Assembly (NCBI GenBank): GCA_963703945.1
Contig: CAVPGM010000046.1
Span: 331,745 to 395,744, forward strand
DNA from: JALORV01 sp963703945
Lineage (GTDB): Bacteria; Pseudomonadota; Gammaproteobacteria; Burkholderiales; Burkholderiaceae_F
DNA: 64,000 nucleotides
Direction: 5' to 3'
Numbering within the stretch: the stretch's first letter is position 1; each line of letters starts with the position of its first letter. The notes below the pieces were generated by a model. The model did no database searches. It worked only from the letters and a program-made list of their open reading frames with translations, and was not told the origin of the DNA. Shown piece after piece: positions 44,872-52,920 of this stretch. The position numbers and the translations under genes were made by a program.

Positions 44872-45667
44872 TCAGGCCTTGCGCCGGCGCATCGCACCCA
44901 AACCGGCCAGACCGATGCCCAGAAGAGCGAGGGAAGCGGGTTCGGGGACCGTATCGATCGGCACGTCGTTGATCGACACACCGGCAATGGCAAACGCAGT
45001 GTCGTAGGCTGTATCCAGCGCATTCGTGACACCGAAGCCCAACGAGTAGGTCCCGCCCGTGGTAAACGTAAGTCCATCTCGATCCAGCCGGTGTTGCCGC
45101 AACCTTGGCGAGACCGGCGAAACAACTGCCCGACGAGGAGCCGAGGGGGGAGAAGTGCGTGGCACCAGGGATGATTGCCGTGGTCGGCGGTACCAGCGTC
45201 ACGCCCGCGCCAAGCCCGGGCAGCCCGTTGCCCGGCACCGTGTCGCCGGAGGTCGTGGTGCGCGCCGTAAACAGATACGAATCAAAGGTGCTGGCGCCGC
45301 TAAACAGGCCGGCCCAAGCGTATTCGGTGAACTGCGCGCCGTCCGAGGTAATGTAGTCGAAGAAGAACTTCAACTTGTCGCCGGCATTGACCGTAAAGGT
45401 CGGAGTGTGCGCGCCTGAGCCGTTGGTTTCATCGCCGGTCGGGCCAACGGGCAGCATTCCGGCACCGTCGGGGCCGCCGTTCGTCGATATCCACTGATAG
45501 GAACCAAGGCCGGGCGGCAGGGGTACATCGCCATCGGCAGCGGTGTTCATGCCGCAGTTGCCCGTGCACGTCCATCCGGCTGGCAACGGCGCAGCTGATG
45601 CACTGTACGCAAAGCAAGAAGTGACGACGAGAGCAACCGTAGATAAGACTAGTTTTATGTTCTTCAT
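44872..45667 (-). pseudogene. PEP-CTERM sorted exported protein with two frameshifts
   Basis: From ATG 45667 (GGGGA ribosome site) the protein starts with a signal peptide ending ASA, then a cysteine-rich N-terminus and a beta-rich domain. At about 45100 the frame must change to read GCGNTGWIEM, and at about 45075 it changes again to read LTFTTGGTYSLGFG. It then ends with a textbook sorting signal, VPEPASLALLGIGLAGLG followed by AMRRRKA. Each shift is explained by one lost base. PEP-CTERM proteins are exported, cleaved by exosortase and associated with exopolysaccharide. No exosortase gene is in the window. Promoter and terminator are intact, so these may be sequencing errors rather than decay. 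Confidence 0.85.
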
Positions 45668-45717
45668 GTCTTCCCCGAACAGTTGATTCACTAACAAGAT
45701 GGGTTGCGCTCATGATG

Positions 45718-45735
45718 AAAGCACTAGTCATGCCA
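45718..45735 (-). promoter_or_regulatory. Sigma-54-type promoter of the PEP-CTERM gene
   Basis: On the minus strand TGGCATGACTAGTGCTTT matches the -24/-12 consensus (GG and GC 10 bases apart), 50 bases before the ATG. AT-rich DNA lies upstream (45740-45800). PEP-CTERM genes in several genera are known to be RpoN-dependent through the PrsK/PrsR system. Confidence 0.7.
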
Positions 45736-45789
45736 GCCATTTTGGTTCTTAATTAATTCTTATGAAACAATAACTTATTCAAGACCAAG

Positions 45790-46300
45790 CCTTTCGAAAA
45801 TCTGATTTGTCAGGGCACCTCTTCTCAAGTGTAAAGATTTCCGACCATGTGAGAAGCGGCAGTGCTCGGAGCAACGGACTTCAGATCCGCTCGATGAAGT
45901 TCTCGATGTCGATCGGGTTGCCCTCGCGGCTGCAGAACACGTGCTTTGGGATGGCGCGCGACGATCGCTCCAACCGCCGAAGCGCCGCATACACGAGCGA
46001 CGACACCTGGATTTCCCGCTGTGGGGTATCGGTCTCGGATCAGGCTTGGTTCTGTAACCGGCTCGCACTGTGACCGGGCAAGCAAGAAAGGCTGCACATC
46101 CGACCGCTGCACCTTCAGTCGCCGAAGCCCCGCTGCAGGCGATATGAAGCGGTGCCGAAGGGCGGCCTCATCAAGCGCGTCCTTCAGGATGGCGATGATG
46201 ATCGAGTTGATCCGCTTGTTGGGCAGGCGTGACCCTTCCTTGCGGCCGGCCTTCTCGGCCAGTGCGCTTCGGAAAGCCAGGATCTCCTCGAAGTGGGCTG
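45790..46300 (-). pseudogene. Tyrosine recombinase (phage-type integrase) remnant
   Basis: On the minus strand one frame reads FEEILAFRSALAEKAGRKEG, SRLPNKRINSIIIAILKDAL and RRLKVQRSDVQPF, the N-terminal SAM-like part of a phage integrase. After about 46040 the match resumes in a second frame as TPQREIQVSSLVYAALRRLE and HVFCSREGNPIDIENFIERI, from the C-terminal catalytic domain, broken by a stop. The centre with the first catalytic arginine and the HxxR ... Tyr end are missing, so it is dead. It lies next to the tRNA-fragment repeat at 46356, the usual position of an integrase relative to its attachment site. Confidence 0.75.
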
Positions 46301-46303
46301 CAG

Positions 46304-46336
46304 CGCAAAGAGCCGCTCATTCGGCGGCTCTTTGCG
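46304..46336. terminator. Strong 13-bp hairpin
   Basis: CGCAAAGAGCCGC and its exact complement flank a 7-base loop (TCATTCG). On the minus strand it follows the second tRNA fragment by about 20 bases and ends in TTTGCG, so it may be that tRNA's terminator. Confidence 0.6.
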
Positions 46337-46355
46337 ATGCAACTACCTGATTTGA

Positions 46356-46398
46356 CTGGTTGCGGGGGAAGGATTTGAACCTTCGACCGGGTTATGAG
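46356..46398 (-). repeat. 43-bp direct repeat, copy 2: 3' half of an initiator-tRNA-like gene
   Basis: This copy is identical to 44508-44550 over 43 bases and likewise runs from the anticodon loop to the CCA end. Similarity to copy 1 stops at the same base on both sides, so both copies have lost the tRNA 5' half. The two copies enclose the transposase, PEP-CTERM and integrase remnants. Confidence 0.75.
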
Positions 46399-46855
46399 CT
46401 CTCGCAAATCGTTGCGTAGGTGCAGCGATCTCCTTCGTTGCTACACGGTGCCATTCGGCCCGTATCAATCAATTTCAATGGCTTAGCGGATGCCGGTCCG
46501 CACCTGGGCTTGGACAGAGCCTGAAGCCGATTGAGGCCGCTTTGTCACATCCACTCGCCAGAAACGTTCCGAATCACGTTTGCCGCGAGCGCTTTCTACC
46601 ACAGCCAACCTGACCTTCGGGCTGCCAAGCCACGCCGCCGACCGTGGAGCCGCTACCCGTCAATGCGGCCACTTTTGGGGGGGATTGTCGGGCGGCAATT
46701 TTCTCCTCCGGTGGCAACGTCCTCTGTGCGCGCTGCGACCTGCGTGGCCCATCGGGACTTCCCCCCGAAATGCCCCTGTTTTGAAGCCATTTGCCGGTCG
46801 CGCGCGCCGTCATACGCCACGACACTGTCGGCGTGCTGTGGTTTGAAGAATCCGC
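46399..46855. other. 457-bp region without a convincing gene
   Basis: Open frames exist on both strands (for example a 104-codon minus frame ending 46574 and a plus frame from 46531), but their arginine/proline/serine-rich products look like GC-driven shadows. A C-run and G-run (around 46674-46682) occur. I see no RNA gene or inverted repeat that explains the segment. It looks like junction DNA beyond the second tRNA repeat. Confidence 0.4.
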
Positions 46856-47695
46856 GTGGTCACCGGCGATTCGCTGGAAGGCCGACATGCAGGTTCGCTG
46901 ATTTTGGAGGGCCAGAACGTGCTGAACGACTTGAGAGATCAGGCATCGATACGGGCCGAGGCAGCAGACACTCAGGACCCGGAGCGCGATTGTCGCCGTG
47001 AGGCGCGGGTACTGGCCGCTCTACGGGGGAACCACTTGGCGCGCGCATCACGGCATCGGCAGGGCGTGGTCTACGCGCGTGCCATGTTTGTCGAGGAAGC
47101 CAAAGAGGTGGCTGCGGACCTGAGACGGAGTGTCATGGCCGGCGAGGCGCTGGCGGCGCTCGAGTGCCTGGGCAGCATCGTGGGACTGAATCCCTCTGTC
47201 GCGCCGGATATCGTTTTTGGCAAGGCCCGCCAGGAAGATGGCCCTGCGTTCTGCTTCGACCTGGATGAGGGCTGTGCCGGCTATGACCTCAATCGGGTGG
47301 TCGGGCCCGCCCAGAAGAGCACCGGCCCGAGCTGCCAGCCGGCGTCCCGCATCGTTCTGGTGCCGCTGCCGGGCTTCCTGTCGGACGAGCTTCGCAGGCG
47401 GCGCGAACGCACGCGTTCGGCGACACACCTCGGCGACTTGACCGGCTGGCCTGAGTGGGAGGGCAGGACGGGTGTCATGCCGGGTCCGGGCTATCGGCTC
47501 AAGTCGACGCTCTCGCGTTACCGCCGGTCACTCGGTCCGATCCTGCTCGACGCCGGCGTCGCACCGATCGTCGCCTCCGCAGCACTGCTCGACTTTCGCC
47601 TCGGGACGAAGAGCAATCACTCGTACGTCGTCTATTCACAGTCAATGGTGGACGAGGCTCTCAACCATCTCTACGGAACTCTCGGCTGGGATTAA
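46856..47695 (+). CDS. Hypothetical protein, possibly a divergent recombinase-like protein
   Basis: The 279-codon frame has no signal peptide or membrane segment. Its centre (about 120-150) reads FCFDLDEGCAGYDLNRVVGP followed by a vplP-like strand RIVLVPLPGFLSDELRRRR. Its end has RLKSTLSRYRRSLGPILLDA, then LDFRLGTKSNHSYVVYSQSM. The order of these elements (Leu-Asp-Leu-Asp-Gly strand, VPLP strand, Arg-rich helix, then G/H/Y segment) loosely resembles integrase-like proteins of genomic islands, but no full R-H-R-Y set can be assigned. The next gene begins 4 bases after its stop. The GTG start and first ~40 residues are uncertain. Confidence 0.5.
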   Translation: MVTGDSLEGRHAGSLILEGQNVLNDLRDQASIRAEAADTQDPERDCRREARVLAALRGNHLARASRHRQGVVYARAMFVEEAKEVAADLRRSVMAGEALAALECLGSIVGLNPSVAPDIVFGKARQEDGPAFCFDLDEGCAGYDLNRVVGPAQKSTGPSCQPASRIVLVPLPGFLSDELRRRRERTRSATHLGDLTGWPEWEGRTGVMPGPGYRLKSTLSRYRRSLGPILLDAGVAPIVASAALLDFRLGTKSNHSYVVYSQSMVDEALNHLYGTLGWD

Positions 47696-47699
47696 CGCC

Positions 47700-48122
47700 A
47701 TGGGCGAACGCTGGATCGGATCACTCACGACGCCGACGGCGTTGGCCGTGCGTGAAGCCGGTGGGCACCTTAGGAGCGCGTTCGCCGGACGGCCCGCGGG
47801 GCGCAACGCGGGATTCGCGCAGCTCAGGCGGTTCCACAACAGCTACGCGCTCTATTCAGCCTTCCTGTTTGCGCTCGCCAGCGGCGCGCGGGCTTGTGGG
47901 GCCTACGGATGGCGTGCGACGCTGGACCGGTGGGACTGGTTTTGCTACTTCAAGGACAAGACCACGAGTCCGCAGAAACAGTCCCACCCAATGCTGCTTC
48001 CGCAGGCACCCGCGACGCAGGCGGTGCTATTCAAGGCGCACTGTGCGGCACTTCTTAAGAGGATCGAGCGCAGGTCAGTGGGCACGGCGGCGCTGCGCCA
48101 ACGTTTGCACACTAGCGGCTGA
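47700..48122 (+). CDS. Hypothetical protein, probable partner of the preceding gene, likely 3'-truncated
   Basis: The 140-residue product begins MGERWIGSLTTPTALAVRE, with a weak upstream ribosome site. The segment RRFHNSYALYSAFLFALASGARA followed by CYFKDKTTSPQKQSHPMLLP resembles the H-N-x-Y ... T/SG-x-R ... DK ... vPLP series of tyrosine-recombinase-like island proteins, which is weak evidence. Immediately after its stop the sequence turns into a minus-strand fragment of an unrelated redoxin gene, so its true 3' end may have been lost at that junction. Function is not assigned. Confidence 0.45.
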   Translation: MGERWIGSLTTPTALAVREAGGHLRSAFAGRPAGRNAGFAQLRRFHNSYALYSAFLFALASGARACGAYGWRATLDRWDWFCYFKDKTTSPQKQSHPMLLPQAPATQAVLFKAHCAALLKRIERRSVGTAALRQRLHTSG

Positions 48123-48127
48123 TCCCT

Positions 48128-48966
48128 ATAGGACCACAGGTGCAGCACGAGGACCTTCCCTTTCAAATCGCCTGACTTCAGCGGCGTGCCAGAAAGGGTG
48201 GCGGAGGCAAGTCGAGGGCAGGCGCCGCCTTGCCGATGAACTCGGCCCGCAGCTTTTCCACGGCATCGGCGACGCCGTCTTGAAGCTTCGCATCGCCGGC
48301 GGCCCGCAGCAGGTGCGCGGCCAGCGGCGTATCCGCGGCCTGCTTCATGATTTCTGGTATCCGCTCTTTGAGAAGCTTCAGTTGGTCTTCGTTCCACGAG
48401 ACCTTCGGTCGCTGCGGCTCATGCTTGAGATCGGCCCGCAGTGCCGATAGCGAATCGAGCACTTTCAACGTGGCGTCGCGCCGCGGCGTCGAGCTTCGTT
48501 TCCTTCTCGGCGACCAGCGTCAGCGTGTGCTTCTTGCCGGGGCCCATGAAGACCGTTTCATCCAGCTCGGCGATCAGCGGCAAATCTTTGCGCACACGGA
48601 GCGTCCGTTTGTGGCCAATCGCTGTGCGGACCTCGACGTTCCACATCTTCTCATCCGGATGCGCCTCCGGCTTGAGCACTTCGAATTGCAGACGATCGTC
48701 TCGCCAGGCGAGTCCCGGCTCCAGGGGCTTAGGTGCATCGAACACTGGCGGCACCAGCGGCACCACGGAAAGGCCCTCTTCATGCTCAAACAGCACCGAG
48801 GCAGGCGTGCCAGCGACGATGCGGCCGCGGTCGTCGATCTCGATCTCGCCGAAGTGCTCGATCCAAGACCAGCTCCCTTGTCCCTTCTCACTGACCAGCC
48901 ACACCAGGCGAGTCCCTTTCTCGCCCGGCCCGGCTGCCAGCACCTGGTAGCTGATCTCCTTGCGGG
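48128..48966 (-). pseudogene. Redoxin/TlpA-type multidomain protein fragment
   Basis: Minus-strand frames give, in order, ISYQVLAAGPGEKGTRLVWL, then a beta-rich stretch to LTLVAEKETKLDAAA. A frame change near 48470 leads to TLKVLDSLSALRADLKHEPQ and IPEIMKQAADTPLAAHLLRA. Another near 48195 leads to ATLSGTPLKSGDLKGKVLVL followed by HLWSY, the start of a thioredoxin/AhpC-like domain. The redoxin domain is cut off at about 48128 before its active-site cysteines, and no N-terminus is found. The layout resembles large TlpA-like proteins of Planctomycetes. It is a truncated, frameshifted piece. Confidence 0.65.
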
Positions 48967-49419
48967 TCGCAGGTCGGCAACGGGCGCAGCAGTTCCGGCG
49001 TGGCCGCCGCCGCTGCCAGGCCGCTGAGGTGCAGCGACGCCGAGTAGACGACGCAGTGCCTCCGCCTGCTTCGGGTCATTCAGATGGTGGGCCGAATGGA
49101 GCGCGGTCTCACACGCAAAGATCGCCAGCGAGAGCGACAGCGCCAAGCCAGCCGCCGCGGGCGCCGCAGCCAGCCCGCGCCCGTGATGGTCGCCCCGATC
49201 GCCGAGGGCCGCGAACACCCACGACATCGACGGCGCGGGAATCGCTGACGGTGGGACGCTCTGAGTGTCGACCGCGTCGAGCTCGAGCGCTGGCGGGCTG
49301 GCGGGAGGCATGCCCGAATGGGCCTCGACCGTCGACGTCCCGCCGAGCAGCACGAGGAGCAGCGCGACCCCACAGATCCCCAGCACCCGCGCGTGAGCCC
49401 GTGTGCCCTGGTCCCGCAT
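48967..49419 (-). pseudogene. Small His-rich membrane/exported protein, frameshifted and fused at its 3' end
   Basis: From ATG 49419 the frame encodes a signal/TM segment (VLGICGVALLLVLLGGTSTV then EAHSG) and a second hydrophobic stretch ending FACETALHSAHHLNDPKQAE. Near 49045 a one-base change is needed to continue as CVVYSASLHLSGLAAAAA and TPELLRPLPTCDP. Soon after, the sequence becomes the redoxin fragment. The histidine/cysteine pattern (HSAHHL ... C ... HL) suggests metal handling, but that is inference. I do not recognise a named family. Confidence 0.5.
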
Positions 49420-49750
49420 GGCCCTCACGATAGAGAGGGGGTCCGGGAAGTCGAGCAACCGCCAGGCTGAATCGCTGGCCCGCGCGCCGGGGGGCGGGGT
49501 CGTCAACGCGCAATCCAGGTGTCATCGCTCAGCGGTCCGTCGTCTCCCGGAGCCGATCGTGCAGGCGTGCCTGACGCCCGGAATTTCGGTACCCTCGGAT
49601 CGGCGCCCATGGTCAACCGAGCCCCGCATGACCCTAGCACCCCGGAGGCACATCAACGAGGCTTCCGTGGTCCCCAGACGTGATCCAGACACGTGGCATC
49701 GCCACGTGACACGGGGCACACGATCCGAGGGGGCCACGACCGCTGCGATC

Positions 49751-50350
49751 ATGGTCCCATGTCGCGGCGCGAAGCGGCCGCCGCGCGGCCTCGGAACCGG
49801 CCGGCTGGCCGCGCTTTTGGTCTGTATGCTCGCGACCGCCTGCGCGACCCTCGATGTCCGGTCTCCGGCGGAGCGCAGCGAGGTTCGACCCGGCGGACCA
49901 CGCCGGTCCGACACCCTCGCCGTCGGTGAGCCAGTCCCGGACTTCGTCGCGCCAGGCCTTGGCGGTGGCGTCGTCCGCTGGCGGGACCGCGACGGCTCCG
50001 CCACGGTACTCGTCGTCTGGGCGTCCTGGTGCCTCCACTGCCAGCGCTTGCTGCCTCCGCTCGTGCGGGTCGCCCGAGACTATCCAGCGGTTCGGATGCT
50101 CACGGTGACGACGTCGATCGGGCGCTATGGCGGCCCAACCCCTCGGGAATTCGTCGAGCAGCACGGTCTCTCATTCCCGGTCGCCCTCGACGACGTCGAC
50201 AACACGCTGGCCCGGGCGCTGGGCGTGTTTCGCTACCCCACGGTCTACTGGGTGGGGCGCGACGGCAGGGTTCGTGGCGTCAGCGAGGGCGAGGCCAGCG
50301 ATGCGGCGCTCCGCCACGCGTTCGAGCTGCTGCTCGCCGGGATACCGTAG
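49751..50350 (+). CDS. TlpA-like thioredoxin-fold lipoprotein
   Basis: The 199-residue product has a lipoprotein signal (GRLAALLVCMLATAC, lipobox LATAC, Cys at about 31). It continues with a TlpA/ResA domain: VGEPVPDFVAPGLGGG, TVLVVWASWCLHCQRLLPPL with the redox C-x2-C pair, and FRYPTVYWVGRDGRVRGVSE. It is probably a membrane-anchored periplasmic thiol reductase. ATG 49751 is chosen just before the basic N-region of the signal; the frame is open much further upstream without signal features. A decayed copy of its C-terminal part occurs at 54770-54926. Confidence 0.85.
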   Translation: MVPCRGAKRPPRGLGTGRLAALLVCMLATACATLDVRSPAERSEVRPGGPRRSDTLAVGEPVPDFVAPGLGGGVVRWRDRDGSATVLVVWASWCLHCQRLLPPLVRVARDYPAVRMLTVTTSIGRYGGPTPREFVEQHGLSFPVALDDVDNTLARALGVFRYPTVYWVGRDGRVRGVSEGEASDAALRHAFELLLAGIP

Positions 50351-50370
50351 GACGCGGCTGGCCCGCGTCG

Positions 50371-50526
50371 CGGTGATCGCAACGCCGGGCGGCGACGACC
50401 AGCCAGAGCACGGTGTACACGTCGTGCTGCGCGCCGACGAGCAGATTTGCCCCAGGTCGGGGTCGGCGGCGCGATCCCGAACCCGAGGAAGGAGACCGTG
50501 GCCTCGGCCAAAGGCAGCGGCACCAC
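50371..50526 (-). pseudogene. DppC/OppC-type permease C-terminal remnant
   Basis: Directly after the NicO gene stop, minus-strand frames read LAEATVSFLGFGIAPPTPTW, then in another frame NLLVGAQHDVYTVLWLVVA, then PGVAITAT. This is the conserved end of a DppC-type permease broken by two frame changes. The expected closing NLxGDxLRDxLDPR is absent, and the fragment stops where the TlpA-like gene ends on the other strand. It is unrelated in sequence position to the intact importer at 34.9-42.4 kb. Confidence 0.7.
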
Positions 50527-51462
50527 TCACGCGCCGGTCCAGGCCGCCAGCAGCAACACGAGCCCGAGCGCCGTGATCGCGGTGGCGCCGGCGACACCGA
50601 GCAGATCCTTGACCCAGTGCACGGCGCCCGACGACGCGCCGACCGCCCGAACCGTGCCACGCCGCACGGCGATGGCGAGCAGTCCCACGAGCGAGACCGT
50701 GAGCCCCATCCCGACGGCCATGACGAGGGCCGCGGCGACGCCGACCAGAAAGACGCCCTGCCCCAGCGCGAAGAGCAGGATGATCACGGCGCTCGCGCAG
50801 GGCGTCGCCCCGGTCGCGAGCACCAGGCCTGGCGGGATCGATTCCACTCCCCGAAGTGCTGCGGGGTGCTCGCGCGACGGCTCTCGACGGCGGTGATCCC
50901 AGATCTCATAGAGTGCCCCGCCGAGCATCGCCAGACCGATGAGCACGATGAGGCCATACGACACCAGCTCGACGTGTCGGGAATCACGAAGGACGTCGAA
51001 CCCTCCCCGGCCCAGGACCAGCGAGACCACGGACACGAGCGCGATCGCCGACACCGCCTGGAGAAGCGACACGAGCCCCGAGATGCCGATGGCGGTGCGG
51101 AGCCGAACATCGCGGGCGACGAACAGGGAGGAGACCACCAGCTTGCCGTGACCCGGGCCGACCGCGTGGAGCACGCCGTAGAGGAAGGCGATCCACGCGA
51201 TGGCGACGGCGGCGCGACCGACATCGCCTTCGCGCAGTTGGCGGAGCTCGCGGGAGAGTGCCTGGTTCAACTGGCGCTGTCCCCGGTTGACCCCGCTCAG
51301 GAGACCGCGGAGCCACTCTGGCTGCGCCTCCGCGACCACACCTCCCGCGGGACCGCCGGTTCGACCCGTGACTCCGAGGGCCGGCTGCGCCCGGGCGGTC
51401 CCGAACGCCGCGACGGACGCACACACGGCCAGGATCAGGAACCCGGTCACGCTGCGCCTCAT
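50527..51462 (-). CDS. NicO/RcnA-type nickel/cobalt (metal) transporter
   Basis: The 311-residue membrane protein has a signal-like N-terminus (ending ARAQ) and at least six hydrophobic helices. The family motif LYGVLHAVGPGHGKLVVSSL has its His and Gly-His metal-path residues, and a second motif reads LATGATPCASAVIILLFALG. A cytosolic His/Arg-rich loop (WDHRRREPSREHP) lies between helices. NicO proteins move Ni or Co; the ion here cannot be fixed. ATG 51462 overlaps the stop of the DUF1007 gene (ATGA), a common pairing. Confidence 0.85.
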   Translation of the reverse strand: MRRSVTGFLILAVCASVAAFGTARAQPALGVTGRTGGPAGGVVAEAQPEWLRGLLSGVNRGQRQLNQALSRELRQLREGDVGRAAVAIAWIAFLYGVLHAVGPGHGKLVVSSLFVARDVRLRTAIGISGLVSLLQAVSAIALVSVVSLVLGRGGFDVLRDSRHVELVSYGLIVLIGLAMLGGALYEIWDHRRREPSREHPAALRGVESIPPGLVLATGATPCASAVIILLFALGQGVFLVGVAAALVMAVGMGLTVSLVGLLAIAVRRGTVRAVGASSGAVHWVKDLLGVAGATAITALGLVLLLAAWTGA

Positions 51463-52055
51463 CGGCGACGCACTCCACAGCGGACGGCGTCAGGCGTCAC
51501 ACCGGTCTTGTCGTGGGCCACGCGACACTCCACCACGAAGGCCCCGACCGTCTGGGACTGCGGACGGGCCCCCGTCGCCATGTACGCGATGTAGTAGGCC
51601 GGATCGTCGACCACGACCTCAATGGCCGTCGTCGACGCCAGCGGCGCTCCGAGCGGCAGGGTAAACTGGTAGGTGACGAGACCCTTCGCCGCGGTCGCCG
51701 TGAAGTCACGCGCCGGGCCCGGTGTGACGTCCTTGTCGTTCAGGGTCACCACCGTGAAGAACTTGACCCGGCGGAACTCGGCGAGATGCTTCGCCTCGAT
51801 CTCGTGGACCTCGGCCGGCGACAGTGATCTGTTCCGATCGCGGTCGAACTCCTGCAGGATGAAGCCGCTGAACAAGTCGTCAAAGGTCCACGTGAGCCGG
51901 ACGCCGTCGATGCGATCGGCGCTGAACAGGAGGTCCACGCCGCAGTCGATGAACACATGGGGATGGGCCATTGCCGTCACGGGCAGGTACGCGGCACCGA
52001 ACGCCAGGAGGAGGACCCCCACCCCGCGGGACGGGTGACGCAACCGACGCGCCAT
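51459..52055 (-). CDS. DUF1007 exported protein
   Basis: The 198-residue protein starts with a signal peptide (GVGVLLLAFGAAYLPVTAMA) and the DUF1007 opening HPHVFIDCGVDLLF, whose histidines could bind metal. FDRDRNRSLSPAEVHEIE forms a DxDxNxxLxxxE loop like an EF-hand. The pattern VEVVDDPAYYIAY-like (VVVDDPAYYIAYM) is also typical. DUF1007 proteins often accompany NicO transporters and probably assist metal delivery in the periplasm. The start at 52055 (MARRLRHPSRG) is chosen to include the signal. Its stop overlaps the NicO start. Confidence 0.82.
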   Translation of the reverse strand: MARRLRHPSRGVGVLLLAFGAAYLPVTAMAHPHVFIDCGVDLLFSADRIDGVRLTWTFDDLFSGFILQEFDRDRNRSLSPAEVHEIEAKHLAEFRRVKFFTVVTLNDKDVTPGPARDFTATAAKGLVTYQFTLPLGAPLASTTAIEVVVDDPAYYIAYMATGARPQSQTVGAFVVECRVAHDKTGVTPDAVRCGVRRR

Positions 52056-52322
52056 CTGGGCCCCAATCCCAGGCACGAGGGACCGGCAGCGAGATGGACG
52101 CACCGGCCCGACCTCCGTACCGGGGTGAGGCAACCACGCCGCAGTCATCGCTTCGTGAGACCCCCTGTGTGGATCATTCGTGGCCGGTTGGTGATCCACT
52201 CGACCAAGGAACCAACCCGGCTCAACGGCCCAATCCCGGATGGGACCCAGGGTCGGACATCGGCCAGCGCAAACCCCGGAGCCAGCGACCCCTGACGGGG
52301 TTGTTAGCCGACGGCTGTCAAC

Positions 52323-52634
52323 TCAGGCGGGAAGCGGAGGGGCGCGCGCGTCGGTCTGGGCGGGTCGGGCGTCCGGGATGAAGGACGGGTCCAGGCCGGC
52401 GAGCGACTCGCCGACGGGTACAGGCACACCATTCTCGGTCAGTGGCCGGGAGCTCGGCCCCGCACTGTCCGCGCTCATGGCGAGACGAAGGTCCGGGCAC
52501 GCGTCGTCGTATAGCGCGTCGCGTGAGCCGCGATGCGCGTGGTAAGTCGGCGCGACAGTGTTCAGGAGGCCGAGCAGCAGAGCGAGGGTACACGCGCCGA
52601 TCTGGCTCAGGTTACCGAGACTGTGCCACGCCAT
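52323..52634 (-). CDS. Small secreted HxH/YDDxCP-family protein, copy A
   Basis: The 103-residue product has a hydrophobic signal (IGACTLALLLGLLNTVAP) and then YHAHRGSRDALYDDACPDLR. This is the same HxH-x5-A-x-YDD-x-CP core found at 54.1 and 63.3 kb. The rest is Pro/Ser-rich and ends DARAPPLPA, similar to the PRGPP ends of the other copies. Two histidines, two aspartates and a cysteine in a short stretch suggest a metal site, but I know no named family. An extended -10 (TGCTATACT) lies only 12 bases before its ATG. Confidence 0.65.
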   Translation of the reverse strand: MAWHSLGNLSQIGACTLALLLGLLNTVAPTYHAHRGSRDALYDDACPDLRLAMSADSAGPSSRPLTENGVPVPVGESLAGLDPSFIPDARPAQTDARAPPLPA

Positions 52635-52646
52635 GACGCCACGGTG

Positions 52647-52655
52647 AGTATAGCA
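52647..52655 (-). promoter_or_regulatory. Extended -10 promoter of copy A
   Basis: TGCTATACT on the minus strand sits 12 bases before the ATG of the small secreted protein, predicting a 5' leader of only about 6 bases. The same 9-mer precedes copy C. No -35 is apparent. Confidence 0.5.
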
Positions 52656-52920
52656 TCGCTCGCGGCGCGAGGACGCTGTGCTGCCGATCGGCGGGCGGAT
52701 TACTCGTTGGCAGGCGTTCGGGCTCCGATACCGCTTTGGCAGCAGCCCGAAGGGCTGACCATGACCGCAACGTTGCGGCGCATCATCTTCTCGCTCTTCC
52801 GGCCGCCAAGATCATGGGGACATCGCGAGTGAAGCCAGCATTGCAGATCGGTCTGGTGGAAGATCTGTGACGTGCCGTCCCGCGAAGCGTCACGGCGTCA
52901 ACTCCCCACGTTCTGCCCGG

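Noticed and set aside
44508..46398. CRISPR-like interpretation of the 43-bp repeats
   Set aside because: Only two copies, 1.8 kb apart, with clear tRNA secondary-structure content.
46531..47001. 156-codon plus-strand frame after the second tRNA repeat
   Set aside because: No start context, low-complexity Arg/Pro/Ser composition and overlap with the better frame at 46856.
52761..52832. 23-codon plus-strand frame MTATLRRIIFSLFRPP...
   Set aside because: Short, weak ribosome site and nothing around it to support translation.
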